A stretch of DNA of 64,000 bases, from positions 12,085,381 to 12,149,380 of the forward strand of contig NC_037646.1 in NCBI RefSeq assembly GCF_003254395.2. The letters run 5' to 3'. This document shows, piece after piece, positions 25,653-36,943 of the stretch. The translations under genes were made by a program, and so were the position numbers. Source of the stretch: Apis mellifera. Taxonomy: Eukaryota > Arthropoda > Insecta > Hymenoptera > Apidae. Positions within the stretch are counted from its first letter, which is position 1. Every line of letters starts with the position of its first letter. The notes below the pieces were generated by a model. The model did not search any database and was not told the origin of the DNA. It saw only the letters and a program-made list of their open reading frames with translations.

Positions 25653-26650
25653 AGCAAGCCACTTGTTGATCCGTATCGCGAACGGTGATTCATTGTTCCC
25701 ATTGACAGCGGGAATAGGAAATTCCGTAAGTGCAAAGGAACACCCGTTTAATCCTTCGATCGGGGCGCGTTTAACTTGCTGTGCAAATCCACGAGAGAGA
25801 GGAAGGATCCACGAGGCTCGCGTTTCCTAAAACAGGTGGGTGGAGTTGCACTTCTATTCGACGCGCACCCACCCGCCTCGCCATGTCGCCTCCACCCCCT
25901 TCTCCGTTCGAGTACAACGTTCGTAAAAGGGGCCGCTTGTTCTGTCCTTTGCTCGTGTTTATCACAAGTGTACGCGAATATTCGAGCGCGTATTCAATAA
26001 CGATTGCTCTGGAATGGAAAAATCTCGATTACGAGAGAAGGGGAGGCGAACGAGCAGGGAGGATAATTTTGGAGAAAAATTAGGCGGACGTTGGGGTGGG
26101 TCGCCATGTTCGATCCTGCCAGTGGGAGCCATTTTGACGGAGAGATTTACGTTCGAACGGTTTCACGCCTCGATTGGCCTAACGAAATTTCATCACCCCG
26201 GCCCGCCATGGATTTCATCGTATAAACATCGGCCTGTGTCCCATCGTACTCTCTCTCTCTCTCTCTTTTACTCGTCCTCCCCCTTTAACCACGCGCGTAA
26301 TTTGCAAATCGACTTTAAGGTTTGACCAATCCCAATCGTTGATCGCTCCGCGGAATCCGATCCAACCCCCGCCCATTATCGCAACGATAAATCTCACTCC
26401 CTTCCCGATATCTCGTTAATTATTATACACGGGGAAAAATTGACGTTGAAAAATGTCCAAGTTGTTTGAAATATATTCGTAAAGGGAGGGGATATTATAA
26501 AGAGGTTAATTTATAATCATCGCTGTAAACAGCGGCTGTTATTTTTCTCTCCATGATTAATAATTTACGAATGATGTAAAAAGTAGGAGAACGACGCCTA
26601 CGTTGGTAAAAGAAAGAAACAACGATCATGGAAACTCAACACAGATCCGT
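25653..26650. other. GC-richer spacer between the paired direct repeats
   Basis: Unique sequence with GC-rich segments around 25840-25930 and 26080-26220 and a (CT)n run at about 26249-26267. Open frames up to 103 codons are arginine/proline-rich and unsupported. Confidence 0.4.
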
Positions 26651-26799
26651 GAAAATCATTCTAAATTCTCGAATAATTCGAACGTTTAGATTGATGGGTT
26701 CCGAATAATCGGGCGAAATTTTGAAATTTCTGAAAAAAAAAAAATAGAAAGACAGATATGGAAGAAAAGCCGAATCCGTGCGATCGAAAGTGAGTCGAA
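26651..26799 (+). repeat. dispersed direct repeat, second copy
   Basis: Second copy of the 25502-25652 sequence in the same orientation, 1149 bp downstream. It differs by scattered substitutions and small indels in the A-rich middle. Confidence 0.85.
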
Positions 26800-27049
26800 C
26801 AAGTCCGTGTCACCGTAGTTTAAACAAAAATTTCGAAGGGATGAGGAATCTTCTTGCCGAGAATCATCCCCCTCGAGACGGTATCCTCGATCTCGAAGAT
26901 TGTCAAGATTATTTCTCTTTAACGTCAATCCACGATAACTTGATTTCTCTTATTCCATCATCTCTGATCAGCTCGGATGCCGGTTTCGGATGAATCTCGA
27001 GGGGAGGGGGTTACGTATCGAGGAGTGGAAAAGGGCGGAAACGGTATAC

Positions 27050-27081
<32 letters not shown>

Positions 27082-28380
27082 GGTTGGTTTCCGGCGGCTC
27101 ATCCCTTCGCTTCTCCGCGCGTCTTTTTCCCCGTCGTTTCGCGGAGAATCGAATCTCGTTGGAAACTAATTTCGTGCCTTTGTGGATCCACGTCATTACC
27201 GCCGCGGCACACGTCGGGGAACGTGACTCGGTGGCAGGGTGCAGGCAGGCAGGGCTAGGGGTAGCAAGATTTCCGATACTATTGAAATCCGTCCAAGTGA
27301 AAAGTAAATTATATCAAATCTCCCCCGTCCCTCCTCCACCATCCTTTGATGTTTTCGTCGATGGAAAAGAGAGGCGGACCGGCTGTGTTTTCGAACGAAA
27401 TGCGATCCCTTCTTCCTGTGACGCGCCGTCAATCCGCTTCTCCGCTATTACTTTTTCCCTCGAAAAAACTTACGAATCTTGCGTTTCACCCAGGGATGAA
27501 AATTTGATGAAAATTTTACTTTGCTTTTCTCTCTATCATCCGTAATGATAATTTCCTTCTTCTTCGTTTCTTTCGTTTCTTCTTCAAGGAAACTTCACAA
27601 GTATTTAAACACGTTCTTCCTTGTTAAGACACGATGGTTTTTAATTTTAACGTATGACGATATTGAGAATATTTCGTGACGATATATTATTAATCATTCT
27701 TCAACGAAATAATTATCGATCGTCAAATATATATTGTCGAATATAAAGCGTTCAGAATTCGAGTATCAGGGTATCGAAACGTATTGCTTATTAACATTAA
27801 TGATAATATGCGAAAGATGAACGTTGAAATTATCCAGAGCTCGAAGCGAGAGTATTAATGAAACCAGGAAATTATAATATCTGGAATAAGTTTTCGTAGG
27901 AAGGAAGGAGACGTTGAATTTCAACGTGATCGCGAAATTTCTAAATTTCGATCCTTAAATTATCTTTGTAGTAAAAAGAAGGAATCTCGATCGCGATCGA
28001 TAACAGCTTATCGGGACGAACGTAGCTCAACGGAATTCCCGTTTCCATTATTGGGAATGGACGCGAGAAAATTCATCACGCGACATCGGTCGGAAAGTCT
28101 GTTAAGCAGATTTCGATCGTGCCGTTTGATCGAACTTCGATGTTTCATTAATCGCGTCCGTCGCGAATAAACTCGTTTTCAAAGTTTCGCCGCGACTCCT
28201 TCGATCGGGACAACTCGTTCGAATTGATACACGTTGATCGAAGGATTTTTCAATTTCGAAATAATTTTCATAATTTACCGCATAATTTAGCGCGAATAAA
28301 AGCGAATTTCGAATTTCGTGCCGAGAAAATTCGAGATTTTTCAAAGTCCTCGAAGCGAACGACACGATCGAACACCGATC
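26800..28380. other. unique stretch
   Basis: Has a (GA)n run at about 27051-27076 and GC-rich sequence at 27080-27260. A plus-strand open frame (27084-27545, 153 codons) is unsupported. No gene is recognised. Confidence 0.4.
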
Positions 28381-28384
28381 ATAA

Positions 28385-28710
28385 ATTTATAACTCAAGTA
28401 GGTCGTATTGTGGAATTAATCGACAAGCATCTCTAATTAGATATAAAAAGCCGCCATATCGTTTAATTTTAACGATTCAACATTTAATAACTTAATATAT
28501 TAATTTTATAATAGGGTATCTAATCCTAGTTTTTTACTAAATTTTTTTAAAAATTATAAATAATTATTATCAATTAATTTTAAATTTCACCTGAAATCAA
28601 TAAATTTAATTATAAATATTATTATTACAATTTAAATCTATATTAGAAAAATTAATTTATAAATCAAGTTTAGCTGGCACTCATATTTATCTTTACTAAA
28701 ATTAATCTTC
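28385..28710 (-). pseudogene. rrnS: nuclear copy of mitochondrial 12S rRNA (NUMT)
   Basis: A block of about 325 bp, extremely AT-rich compared with its surroundings, matches the antisense of mitochondrial small-subunit rRNA. Read on the minus strand it contains GTGCCAGC (small-subunit 530-loop type motif, near 28680-28673), then the universally conserved ACTAGGATTAGATACCCTAT near 28531-28512, then ATGGCGGCTTTTTATAT with AGAGATGCTTGTCGATTAAT further downstream, in the order found in animal 12S. The motif spacing fits a bee-type short 12S. It covers only the middle of the gene, so it is a nuclear fragment and not a working rRNA. The edges are approximate. Confidence 0.88.
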
Positions 28711-31386
28711 GAATAAAACTTTCATTTATTGTTTCGGAATTCTTTCGATTCTGTTTGTTATAAATTCAATTTTGGATATTTCGCAACATTTCGCATTTTC
28801 ATCTACCTCTGCTTTTTCTTCTTAAATTTTTTTCACTCGTATCGGGCAAACGAAGATCGAGCAGTGGCCAATGACTCGGAAACGCAAAGGGAAATAAGGA
28901 AGAAAGGAACGAGTCGTGTATTTTATCGCGTATCGAAGATAAAAGAAATGGTAACAAATCGTCGTTGGCCTACCTGTGACGCGATTAATTAACCAGTTAG
29001 TCGAGATATTACTCCGAATGCTAGGTCTTACCGGCGCTACATGCAAACCGCATTTACGACGTCGTATATTAGTATAATACACGTCCCAACAAGGAAATAA
29101 CACGCGTTTAGCCGGCTAAAATTCCCGATATTCACTCCTGTGATACACGTTCGAAGAATTTTATACGAGAAAGCGACGTTGAAATTTTTAGAATTTATTC
29201 CATTATAAAAGTTCTTTTTATCGTGTTCTTATTTAAATGTAAAGAGAAGACGAGAACATGAAAATTTATCGCAACGTCTGAAGCTAGACGTTGCTTGCCA
29301 AGAGACAAGGGTCTCGGATTAAATTTCAACCGTCATATTTTGAGTAGTCGTACGTCAAAGTTCAAAAGTCAAATATCCTGAGTCTAACATTCAACGGTTG
29401 AAAGTTATATATCCCGGTTGAAAAGTGAATCGATATTCGCGCATCTAGCTTCCAATTTTCGCGAAACACTTGCCGGTTTAACGACCGGATTAAAATAATC
29501 CCAGACACTTCGAACAAACTGAACTTCATCGAGTAAAAAATACTTCGAAATATCATAATATTCGCATAGAAGTACCATAATATTGCATAATTCATCATAT
29601 ATATGAACAAAAATAGAAGAAGGTTAACTATCAAATTGTCGTAGAATTAAAAACGTGGACAAGAAAAAAAAAAAAGGAGAAGAAAGTTCGAACGTCGATC
29701 CCGGATTGAAAAAAATCTGTCGATTTACGATCGAGAGGCAAAGCTTAGATTTTCGGTGATGCACCGAGATATAGATAGATCGTGGTAAAAACCTGGCTTG
29801 ATAAACCGCGCAGCGCTGTTCACCGTCGCGCAACCAAAAAACCTGCGACTGCGTTTTTCATCCCCTCCCTTCTTCCCCCAAAACCAGCGAAAAAGAAATT
29901 TATCGGTGATTTGTTCCCCAACTAAATCGCGCGCTCAATCTTTCTCTCTCTTTCTCTCTTTCTCTCTTCTCGAAAATTAACCGAGGATTGACTCGACGAT
30001 TTAAATTCTCTTCTCCGATTCCAAAATCTTCGAAATCTTCGAAAGATGATGCAGCTTTCGAAAATATATTCGGAAAAATCGTTGGTTTCGTTGGACTACT
30101 CGCAAGCGCAATAACAGTCGGCGAGATGCACGGTCCGGAATAATTTCGCCTAAGTAGATTATACTCCACGTCGCGTTTTCCTTAGGCGCCGTTAAGCCCG
30201 GGACACGTACAACGACCCGCTCCTTTAAATCACGCGAGCCGTTCAATTATTCTTGCCTCGCCCTCCGTGCCCCCTCCGTTTCCCCCATATTTTACCAAAA
30301 ACCAACCCGTCCTGGAGAATCATCTCGAACGTTAATCGGATGAAAATCGGATCGATCGATTTCCACTTCGTTTCCCATTTCGTTGCTTCGTCTTACGACC
30401 ACACACTTCCGGAGTATATATTTTCACTTCGCGGAGTCGTTACGGTTATAGTATAGTTGAAACGCGAAGGAAAAGTATAAAGAATGAGTCTAGATACGCG
30501 TGACAGAGTGACGTATGTATATAAAAAAAAAGAAAGAAAGAAAAAAAGAAAAAGGCATCGAGGTTTCGAGCATGAGGAGAAGCATGATATATGTAGCTAC
30601 GTTATACGACATGACTGATGATTCACGGCGAGGGGGGAAAGAAGGAGGCGAGATCGAGGAGAAAGTTAAAAATTTAACTAATTACGCGAGAAAAAAAAAG
30701 GAAGGAACGAAAAGGGAAGAATAAATCGAATAAATATTGATCCGAGTGGTTAACTTCGAAAAAACGCGAATATTCGCTAAACGAACAGATAATACGGGAT
30801 AAAAGAAGCGGCAAAGAAAGAGCAATCAGATTTAATTAGCCGTAAGGAGGAGGAGGAGGAGAGAAGGCGGGAAAAAAGTTATCGTCGATCGCGTCTATTA
30901 AGGCGGGGTGGACGCACCGCGACAATACGATACAACGGGGTTGTTGAATATGGAGTAGCGTTCCCTTTATGAAATTCGAATCCCCGACGGACACCGGGCG
31001 GAACTGCCGAATACGTAATACCTCGGGGCGACCGGTGTAATTAGTTGTTACTTCCCCCACCCTCCTATAAACTATCTCCGCTCGTTTCATCGTCGTCGAT
31101 AACTTTGATCAACGAATCCTTCTCTCCCCGCGCTCTACTCCATTCGCGTTCCGTATTATCGCGGTGGCGAAAGCGATAGCATCGAAAGTGGCGGCAAAGT
31201 TATCGTCGGCTGAAACGGCACGCGTAACACCGACTTAGATGCATAGGTCTCCGTGTATCGCGTTTCCTCTTCCCGTTCGAGGGTGCATCTTGCACGAATG
31301 CAAATACGACCGGCCCTATTGCGCGCCAAAACCTCTTCGATCGAAACCTCTTTATCGAACGATCCTCGATAAGTGTAACGACGAGA
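28711..31386. other. unique stretch, no recognised gene
   Basis: Non-coding by inspection, with an A-rich run at 30521-30555, CT-rich tracts near 29940-29970 and a GC-richer zone at 30840-31300. Open frames are 60-93 codons, overlap on both strands and lack motifs. Confidence 0.4.
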
Positions 31387-32622
31387 GGATTTTTTTTAGA
31401 AAATCAAAGACAATTTTTTCACGGAACTAAATAACTTTATTCCGTAATGTGTTGCCCATTTTGATCAACGACCTTTTGCCATCTTTCAGGCAGCATCATA
31501 ATCCCACGTTCATAAAACTTGTGGTTTTTATTAGCAAAAAACTGAATCAGGTACGATTCGATATCATCATCATTATTGAAATTTTTACCATTCCAGGAGT
31601 TTTGTAAAGATCGAAACAAAAAGTAATCGGATGGTGCAAGGTCAGGACTATACGGTGGATGTGGCAAAACATCCCGACCAAGCTCCAATAATTTTTGCCG
31701 AGTGACCAAAGATGCGTGTAGCCTTGCATCGTCATGATGGAATACAACACCTTTTCGATTTGTCAGTTCGGGCCGCTTTTCTTCAACCGCATTGTTTAAT
31801 TTCGTTAGTTGTTCAATGTAGACGACAGAATTGATCGTTCGGTTGGGTGGTAAGAGTTCAAAATAGACAATTCCTTCGTAATCCCACCAAACTGATAACA
31901 AAACCTTCTTTCGACGAATACCAGCTTTTGATGTTGTTCGAGCTGGTTCACGTGGCCTGCTCCACCATCTTTTCCGCTCGATATTGTTGTAAACAACCCA
32001 TTTTTCATCGCCAGTTATCAGTCGTTTTAAAAATGGATCATTTTCATTACGTTTCTTTAGCAAATCGCAGCTGTTAATGCGTTGCGTTAAATGCTTTTCT
32101 TTCAGTTCGTGAGGAACCCATGTATCGAGTTTTTGAACATAGCCAAGTTGTTTTAAGCGGTTTTCAATGCATGTATGCGATACACGAAGCTTCTCTGCAA
32201 TCTCGCGAGTTGTACTGTGACGATCCGAATCGATTATTGCTTTGATTAGGTCGTCGTCAACTTCAACTGGACGACCAGAGCGTTTTTCATCTTCGTTTGT
32301 CAAATCAATTTTGACACTGCCGTTCTTAAGGCTTCGTCGCTATAAACAGCACGTAACTTTTTGCGAGCTTGCGATGCGTTTTTCCCTTTGCGAAAATAAA
32401 AAAGCAAAATATGACGATAATGTTCCTTTTGATTTTCCATTTTTCAACGAACGCCAAACGAAAACTACGCAACCGATCAAAAAACTCTTTACTGATTGAC
32501 AGCTGAATTGCCAACTATCAAATAACAAAATGTGTTTTACATTTGGACTACGCCAGCAAACCTAAAAATTCAACTGAAGCCATCTATGAGTGAAATCCGC
32601 AATTACTTAGTTGCCAACCCAA
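31387..32622 (-). mobile_element. mariner element, copy 5, missing its 3' terminal repeat
   Basis: About 1236 bp, transposase on the minus strand. The 5' end (right side) is complete, with TTAGTTGCCAACCCAA then TA at 32623-32624. It retains the 5' untranslated region and first helix-turn-helix sequence absent from copies 2-4. On the left the element begins abruptly at GGATTTTTTTTAG next to unrelated DNA, so about 28 bp of terminal repeat and the TA are gone. With one end lost it should be immobile even if transposase were supplied. Confidence 0.93.
31437..32440 (-). pseudogene. mariner transposase, two small deletions near the N-terminus (copy 5)
   Basis: An ATG at 32438-32440 opens the usual mariner N-terminus (MENQKEHYRHILLFYF), but two deletions relative to copy 6 break the frame: 2 bp at about 32327 and 23 bp at about 32304 (net 25 bp). 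The remaining 288 codons (31437-32303) are open and contain the second helix-turn-helix, WVPHEL, ITGDEKW, HHDDAR and YSPDLAPSDYF with DD34D spacing. The first helix-turn-helix reads into a TGA early. The end of the frame overlaps AATAAA. Not functional as a full-length enzyme. Confidence 0.93.
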
Positions 32623-32624
32623 TA

Positions 32625-34915
32625 CAAAGGATGGAAAATAATCGAATCTATCGAAGCGTTTTATTCTACGATGTAGAGGAACAATGACGTCCGATATGGA
32701 GATATTTGAAAATGGAGCTTTTCGTGGAGACGAAGGTGATAGAAAGGCGGTGGATCAAATCTCGATGGATAACGCGATATGACGTTGAGAGGGGATGGAT
32801 CGAAGCGACTTGCCGCTAAACGATTACGACGAGGGAAAATTGACGGTGTTAAACGGTGTATACACGGAGAGTTGGAAGAGAACTCGTCCGTTATGATATA
32901 GAGGTCGGGTTGGGTTTTGCGTAGCATCATGCTCACTTGGAATAATAGGATTCGGTTTCGGTAAGCGGAAATTTCGGATAGTTGGCGGTCGTACGAAATT
33001 TGCATACACGGTCAGAAATCCGCAGGATTTATGTTAATAATATAATTCGTTCGGATCGAGTTATGCGGTCAAGTAAATTGACGCGTATATACGGGCTAAT
33101 CATTCGAAACCATTTTCACAAATTTCGTTTATAAATTAAAATCATTTCCCGTATCGGGCAAAATCTAAATCCTTCCCATTTCCATCGTTTATTTCATGTT
33201 TATTGTATCTATTATTACGGTTTATTTCAACGAGCGAGGATCGTTAAATTAGAACAAAGGAGAAGAAAAGTAAATAATTGAATCAAACGAAGAAAGAGAA
33301 ATTATTTCACGATCATCGGAATATTTTATACTCCTTTCAATTGTGCACACGCGGGATTACACCCGCGGAGTACAATTATCGTAATAAAAACCTTTCATCC
33401 TATTTCACCTTTTCTTCTCTTCGTTCGCACCCTAATAAACAATTTCTCGAATCGCTTCTCGAAGCGATTATCCGTTATTTTATATCGTATCGCATCGTCG
33501 AAGAGTGTTCCACTGGAATGAAACAGCATTTAAACGAACGTAAAAAAAAAAAATATCCTCTCGTCGATTATTACCTTGAAATAATTTCTAAAAAATTTCG
33601 TACGAAACACAGATGTTCGAAGGGTCTCGAAAGAAAGAAAAAATAAAAAAGGAAATAAGAAACGAGAGGGAGAAAATAGCTCGCATAGGTCGAACATCCC
33701 GTCGGAGATCGAGAATAATTGTGCTTTATGTCGTTGTCGCGGGGACGACGACGTATCAGCGTGTCGGTTGCCGACGTAACAGAGCTGTGGCCGACGAGGC
33801 CACTTCAACCCTCGCGCTTCGTTACCACGACCTCGACTTTTCCGCCCCGCGTGTTTCTATCGCGCCTTGTCTACACTTTGTACACGCTCTTTTTCGCCCC
33901 GACTACAATACCCCGCGTCTGGCTGCCTCGTTATCCCTGCAAATATATATATATATCTTTATCTCTCAGCCTTTCTTTCGCCCAGCTTACAAAGGACGTT
34001 CGGACGAGCGCGTTTGTAACGCGGTTACCCGACCGTGTTACCGACTCGCCAACTCTTCCCCTCCCGAAACTCGCTTGTCGCCTGCCGCTCGCAATTTTTC
34101 CATTTTCTTAACGAATGTCGATTACGTCTCTTCCTCTTCCTTCCTTTTTTTTCTGCAAAGAATTTATTATGCAAACTGCGCTCAAACTTTTCTACAAAAA
34201 TCTCGTCTTTTCGAAAAACTTTAAGAAACAAACTTTATATCTTTTTGTCCGTTTTCCCTGTTCAAAATGAATTTTGAATTCCCAATGAAGCGGATTCGAT
34301 CGCAACAAAATTCACTCCATTCGAATCTCTTGGGCAATTTAATAATTTTAATGATTGTCGATTTTTAAAATTTTTAAAGAAAGAGGAGATATTTGTTCGA
34401 AAAAACAAACTAAATTTATTGGAATTTCGTTTCGGAAATTTAATTTACGCTTGCACACCCGAATCGAAAAAAATTACTATCTTTGTACGGGAAAAATTGA
34501 ACGGGAAAAAATGTTTCGATCGTGTTGATTAAAGTCATTAAATCGATGAGTAAACGTTATTGGATCGAAAGAAGAGGGGGAAAGAAGAGAATCCGATCTC
34601 AATCGAATGTGATGTGTTTCCTCCCGTTCTTTTTCTTTTTCTTTTTTTTTTCGAAGCTTGCTTCGAAAGAAACTCAATTCCTCGTTCGATCGTATCGGCA
34701 ACAAGTTTTTATACCCCGGGGGAAATTAAACGGAAGAGTTATTAATTTACCTTGCCTCATTAACCGCGGTTCGGAAGGGAATATTATTATCGGAGAGTTA
34801 ATATTATCTTTATCGGATGGTAAAACCGTCTTCGATAATTAATCTTGGTTCCGTAATTTTTTCGACAGTGGTGAAGGATCAAGGTCATCGGAAGACGGTC
34901 CCCAAATGTCATAAG
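32625..34915. other. unique stretch, no recognised gene
   Basis: CpG-rich unique sequence. A 203-codon plus-strand frame (33613-34224) includes an IYIYIF run from an AT microsatellite and has no domain pattern. I regard it as chance. Confidence 0.4.
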
Positions 34916-35870
34916 ACGTAAAGAGGGATCGAAATTACGCGATGGATCGTTCAACGAAAGAGGAATTCGCATAGATTTCTTCTTATTTTTTACTTTATTT
35001 CGAAACGAGTGCAAAAATTCCTTCGATTGGGAAATTCTCATCGATTTTTTCTTATTTTTATCTTATTTCGAACCGATTTTCTTTTCGATCGAAATTACAC
35101 GATGGATCGTTCGAGGAAAAAAGAATTCTCATCGATTTTTTCTTATTTTCACCTTATTTCGAATCGAATTTCTTTTCGATGGAAATTACACGATGGATCG
35201 TTCGAGGAAAGAAGAATTCTCCTCGATTTTTTCTTATTTTTTATTTTATTTCAAAACAAGTGCCAAATTCCTTCGATTCGCGCGATTGAGAAATTCTCAT
35301 CGATTTTTTCTTATTTTTACTTTATTTTTACTTTATTCGAACCGATTTTCTTTTCGATCGAAATTACACGATGGATCGTTCGACGAAAAAGGAACTCTCA
35401 TTGATTTTTTCTTATTTTTTATTTTATTTCGAAACGAATGCCAAATTCCTTCGATCGAACTTCCAAATTCTGACGATTCACGCGATTGATAAATTCTCAT
35501 CGATTTTTTCTTATTTTCACCTTATTTTGAATCGAATTTTTTTTCGATCGAAATTACACAATGGATCATTCGACAAAAAAGGAATTTCCATCGATTTTTT
35601 CTTATTTCCATCTTATTTCGAACCGAATTTCTTTTCGATCAAAAATTACACGATGGAGCGATTTTTTCTCTCGAAAACAAGTGCCGAATTTCTTTTCGAT
35701 CGAAATTACACGATGAATCGTTCGACGAAAGAGGAATTCTCATCGATATTTTTCTTACCTTCATTCTATTTCGAACCGAATTTCTTTTCGATCGAAAATT
35801 ACACGATGGAGCGATTTTTTCTCTCGAAAACAAGTGCCGAATTTCTTTTCGATGGAAAATCGTCGGAACG
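34916..35870. repeat. tandem array, about 90-bp core with about 180-bp higher-order spacing
   Basis: The core reads CGATCGAAATTACACGATGG, ATCGTTCGACGAAAGAGGAA, TTCTCATCGATTTTTTCTTA, then TTTCGAACCGAATTTCTTTT. The ATTACACGATGG block recurs near 34935, 35095, 35187, 35365, 35556, 35648, 35707 and 35799, so spacing alternates between about 60-90 and 160-190 bp. Two long plus-strand open frames (35009-35404 and 35371-35958) arise because the unit is nearly stop-free in one frame. They have only repetitive sequence and are not called genes. Confidence 0.88.
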
Positions 35871-36496
35871 GAGATTTGAATCGATATGCCGCGCGAGGCG
35901 TGCTTGGAGCCGCGCGCACAGATCGGCTCATGAATATTCACCCGATCCCGGAAGTTAGTCGGGCAGGCGTTACCGCGAGACGTGCCGGTGCGACGAGACC
36001 GCGGCGAATCGCGAGGCCTTAAACGGACTGTTCGAAATTTATTCCGACCAAGGAATCGCATTTGCGGAAGGGAATATTCGTCCCCGAGTTCGCCCGTGAT
36101 TCCAACGATCTGGAATTGTTCCCTTCGTTTCGTTTGCCACGCGCGCGCAATTTCGGATCCGTTTTCGTCGAAACCGAGAGAGAGTTATCTTTACCACTTT
36201 ATCTTATTTCATTCGCCGATGAATTTTAAGACAGACTTTGTCTCGCGAATTTCCCCGCAAATTCGTCGGCGATCGCGAAATCAGTCAGAAATATATCGTA
36301 TTTCGCGACAAAGGGATAACGAGGGAAACAGATTACTCCACGAATTAAATTACACCTCGCGTAAACGAGCATATACGAACAAATGACTATCTTCTAAGGA
36401 GTCGCGGTTCTGGAATAATCGTCCCTGCTAAAGGAAATTTCGAATCGGGTATACAAGGCCGTGCTAATGACAAGGGAAGAGGCGATGTAATACATA
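35871..36496. other. GC-richer unique stretch
   Basis: CpG-dense sequence (about 35880-36180) directly after the array. No supported gene is seen. Confidence 0.4.
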
Positions 36497-36943
36497 AAGG
36501 GTGTCCCAAAATTAAATTGTTGAAACCACATCAATATCCAATTTCGGCAGAAAGAACTGTGTTATGATATGTGTCGCGATATCGAGCACACGTTAATAGT
36601 TGCTGCTTGACCAGCCTCGTTCTCAAAAAAGTATTGTGCCTCTCCAAAATTCGCACCAAACAGTGATACGTTGTGAGTGCGTTTTCTTTTTCGCTAATTA
36701 CACGTGGGTTCTCCGAACCCCAAACACGGCAATTTTTCTGAATATTTTGTATAAAATTTTCGAACTGCGGCCGCCAACTTTCATTATTTTTAAAATATTG
36801 TTCAATAATAAAGACACGTTATTGTATCGTATAACGCTCCATTTTTACTAACCCTAAATTCTCAGCCGTCAAACTATTCTTTTTTCAGGCTTGCCAATAA
36901 CTTGATGCAAAAATGGCGGCAAATTCAAATCTTGCGTTAATTA
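36497..36943 (-). mobile_element. relic of the second transposon family, copy B
   Basis: About 447 bp. The left end AAGGGTGTCCCAAAATTAA follows TA at 36495-36496 and matches the copy A terminus. The right end retains CAAATCTTGCGTTAATT but loses the outer 12-15 bp of the terminal repeat. The minus strand carries pieces matching copy A: SEKENALTTYHCL-type sequence, a FFENEAGQAATI-like segment, and sequence ending at GATGTGGTTTCAACAA. From there the sequence jumps directly to the terminal repeat, so the catalytic C-terminal half has been deleted. Non-autonomous and probably dead. Confidence 0.82.

Noticed and set aside
28224..28436. 70-codon plus-strand frame overlapping the NUMT
   Set aside because: Its second half is antisense mitochondrial rRNA, so it is not a gene.
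33613..34224. 203-codon plus-strand open frame
   Set aside because: Crosses a microsatellite (IYIYIF run) and a T-rich tract, has no motif, and is overlapped by another open frame.
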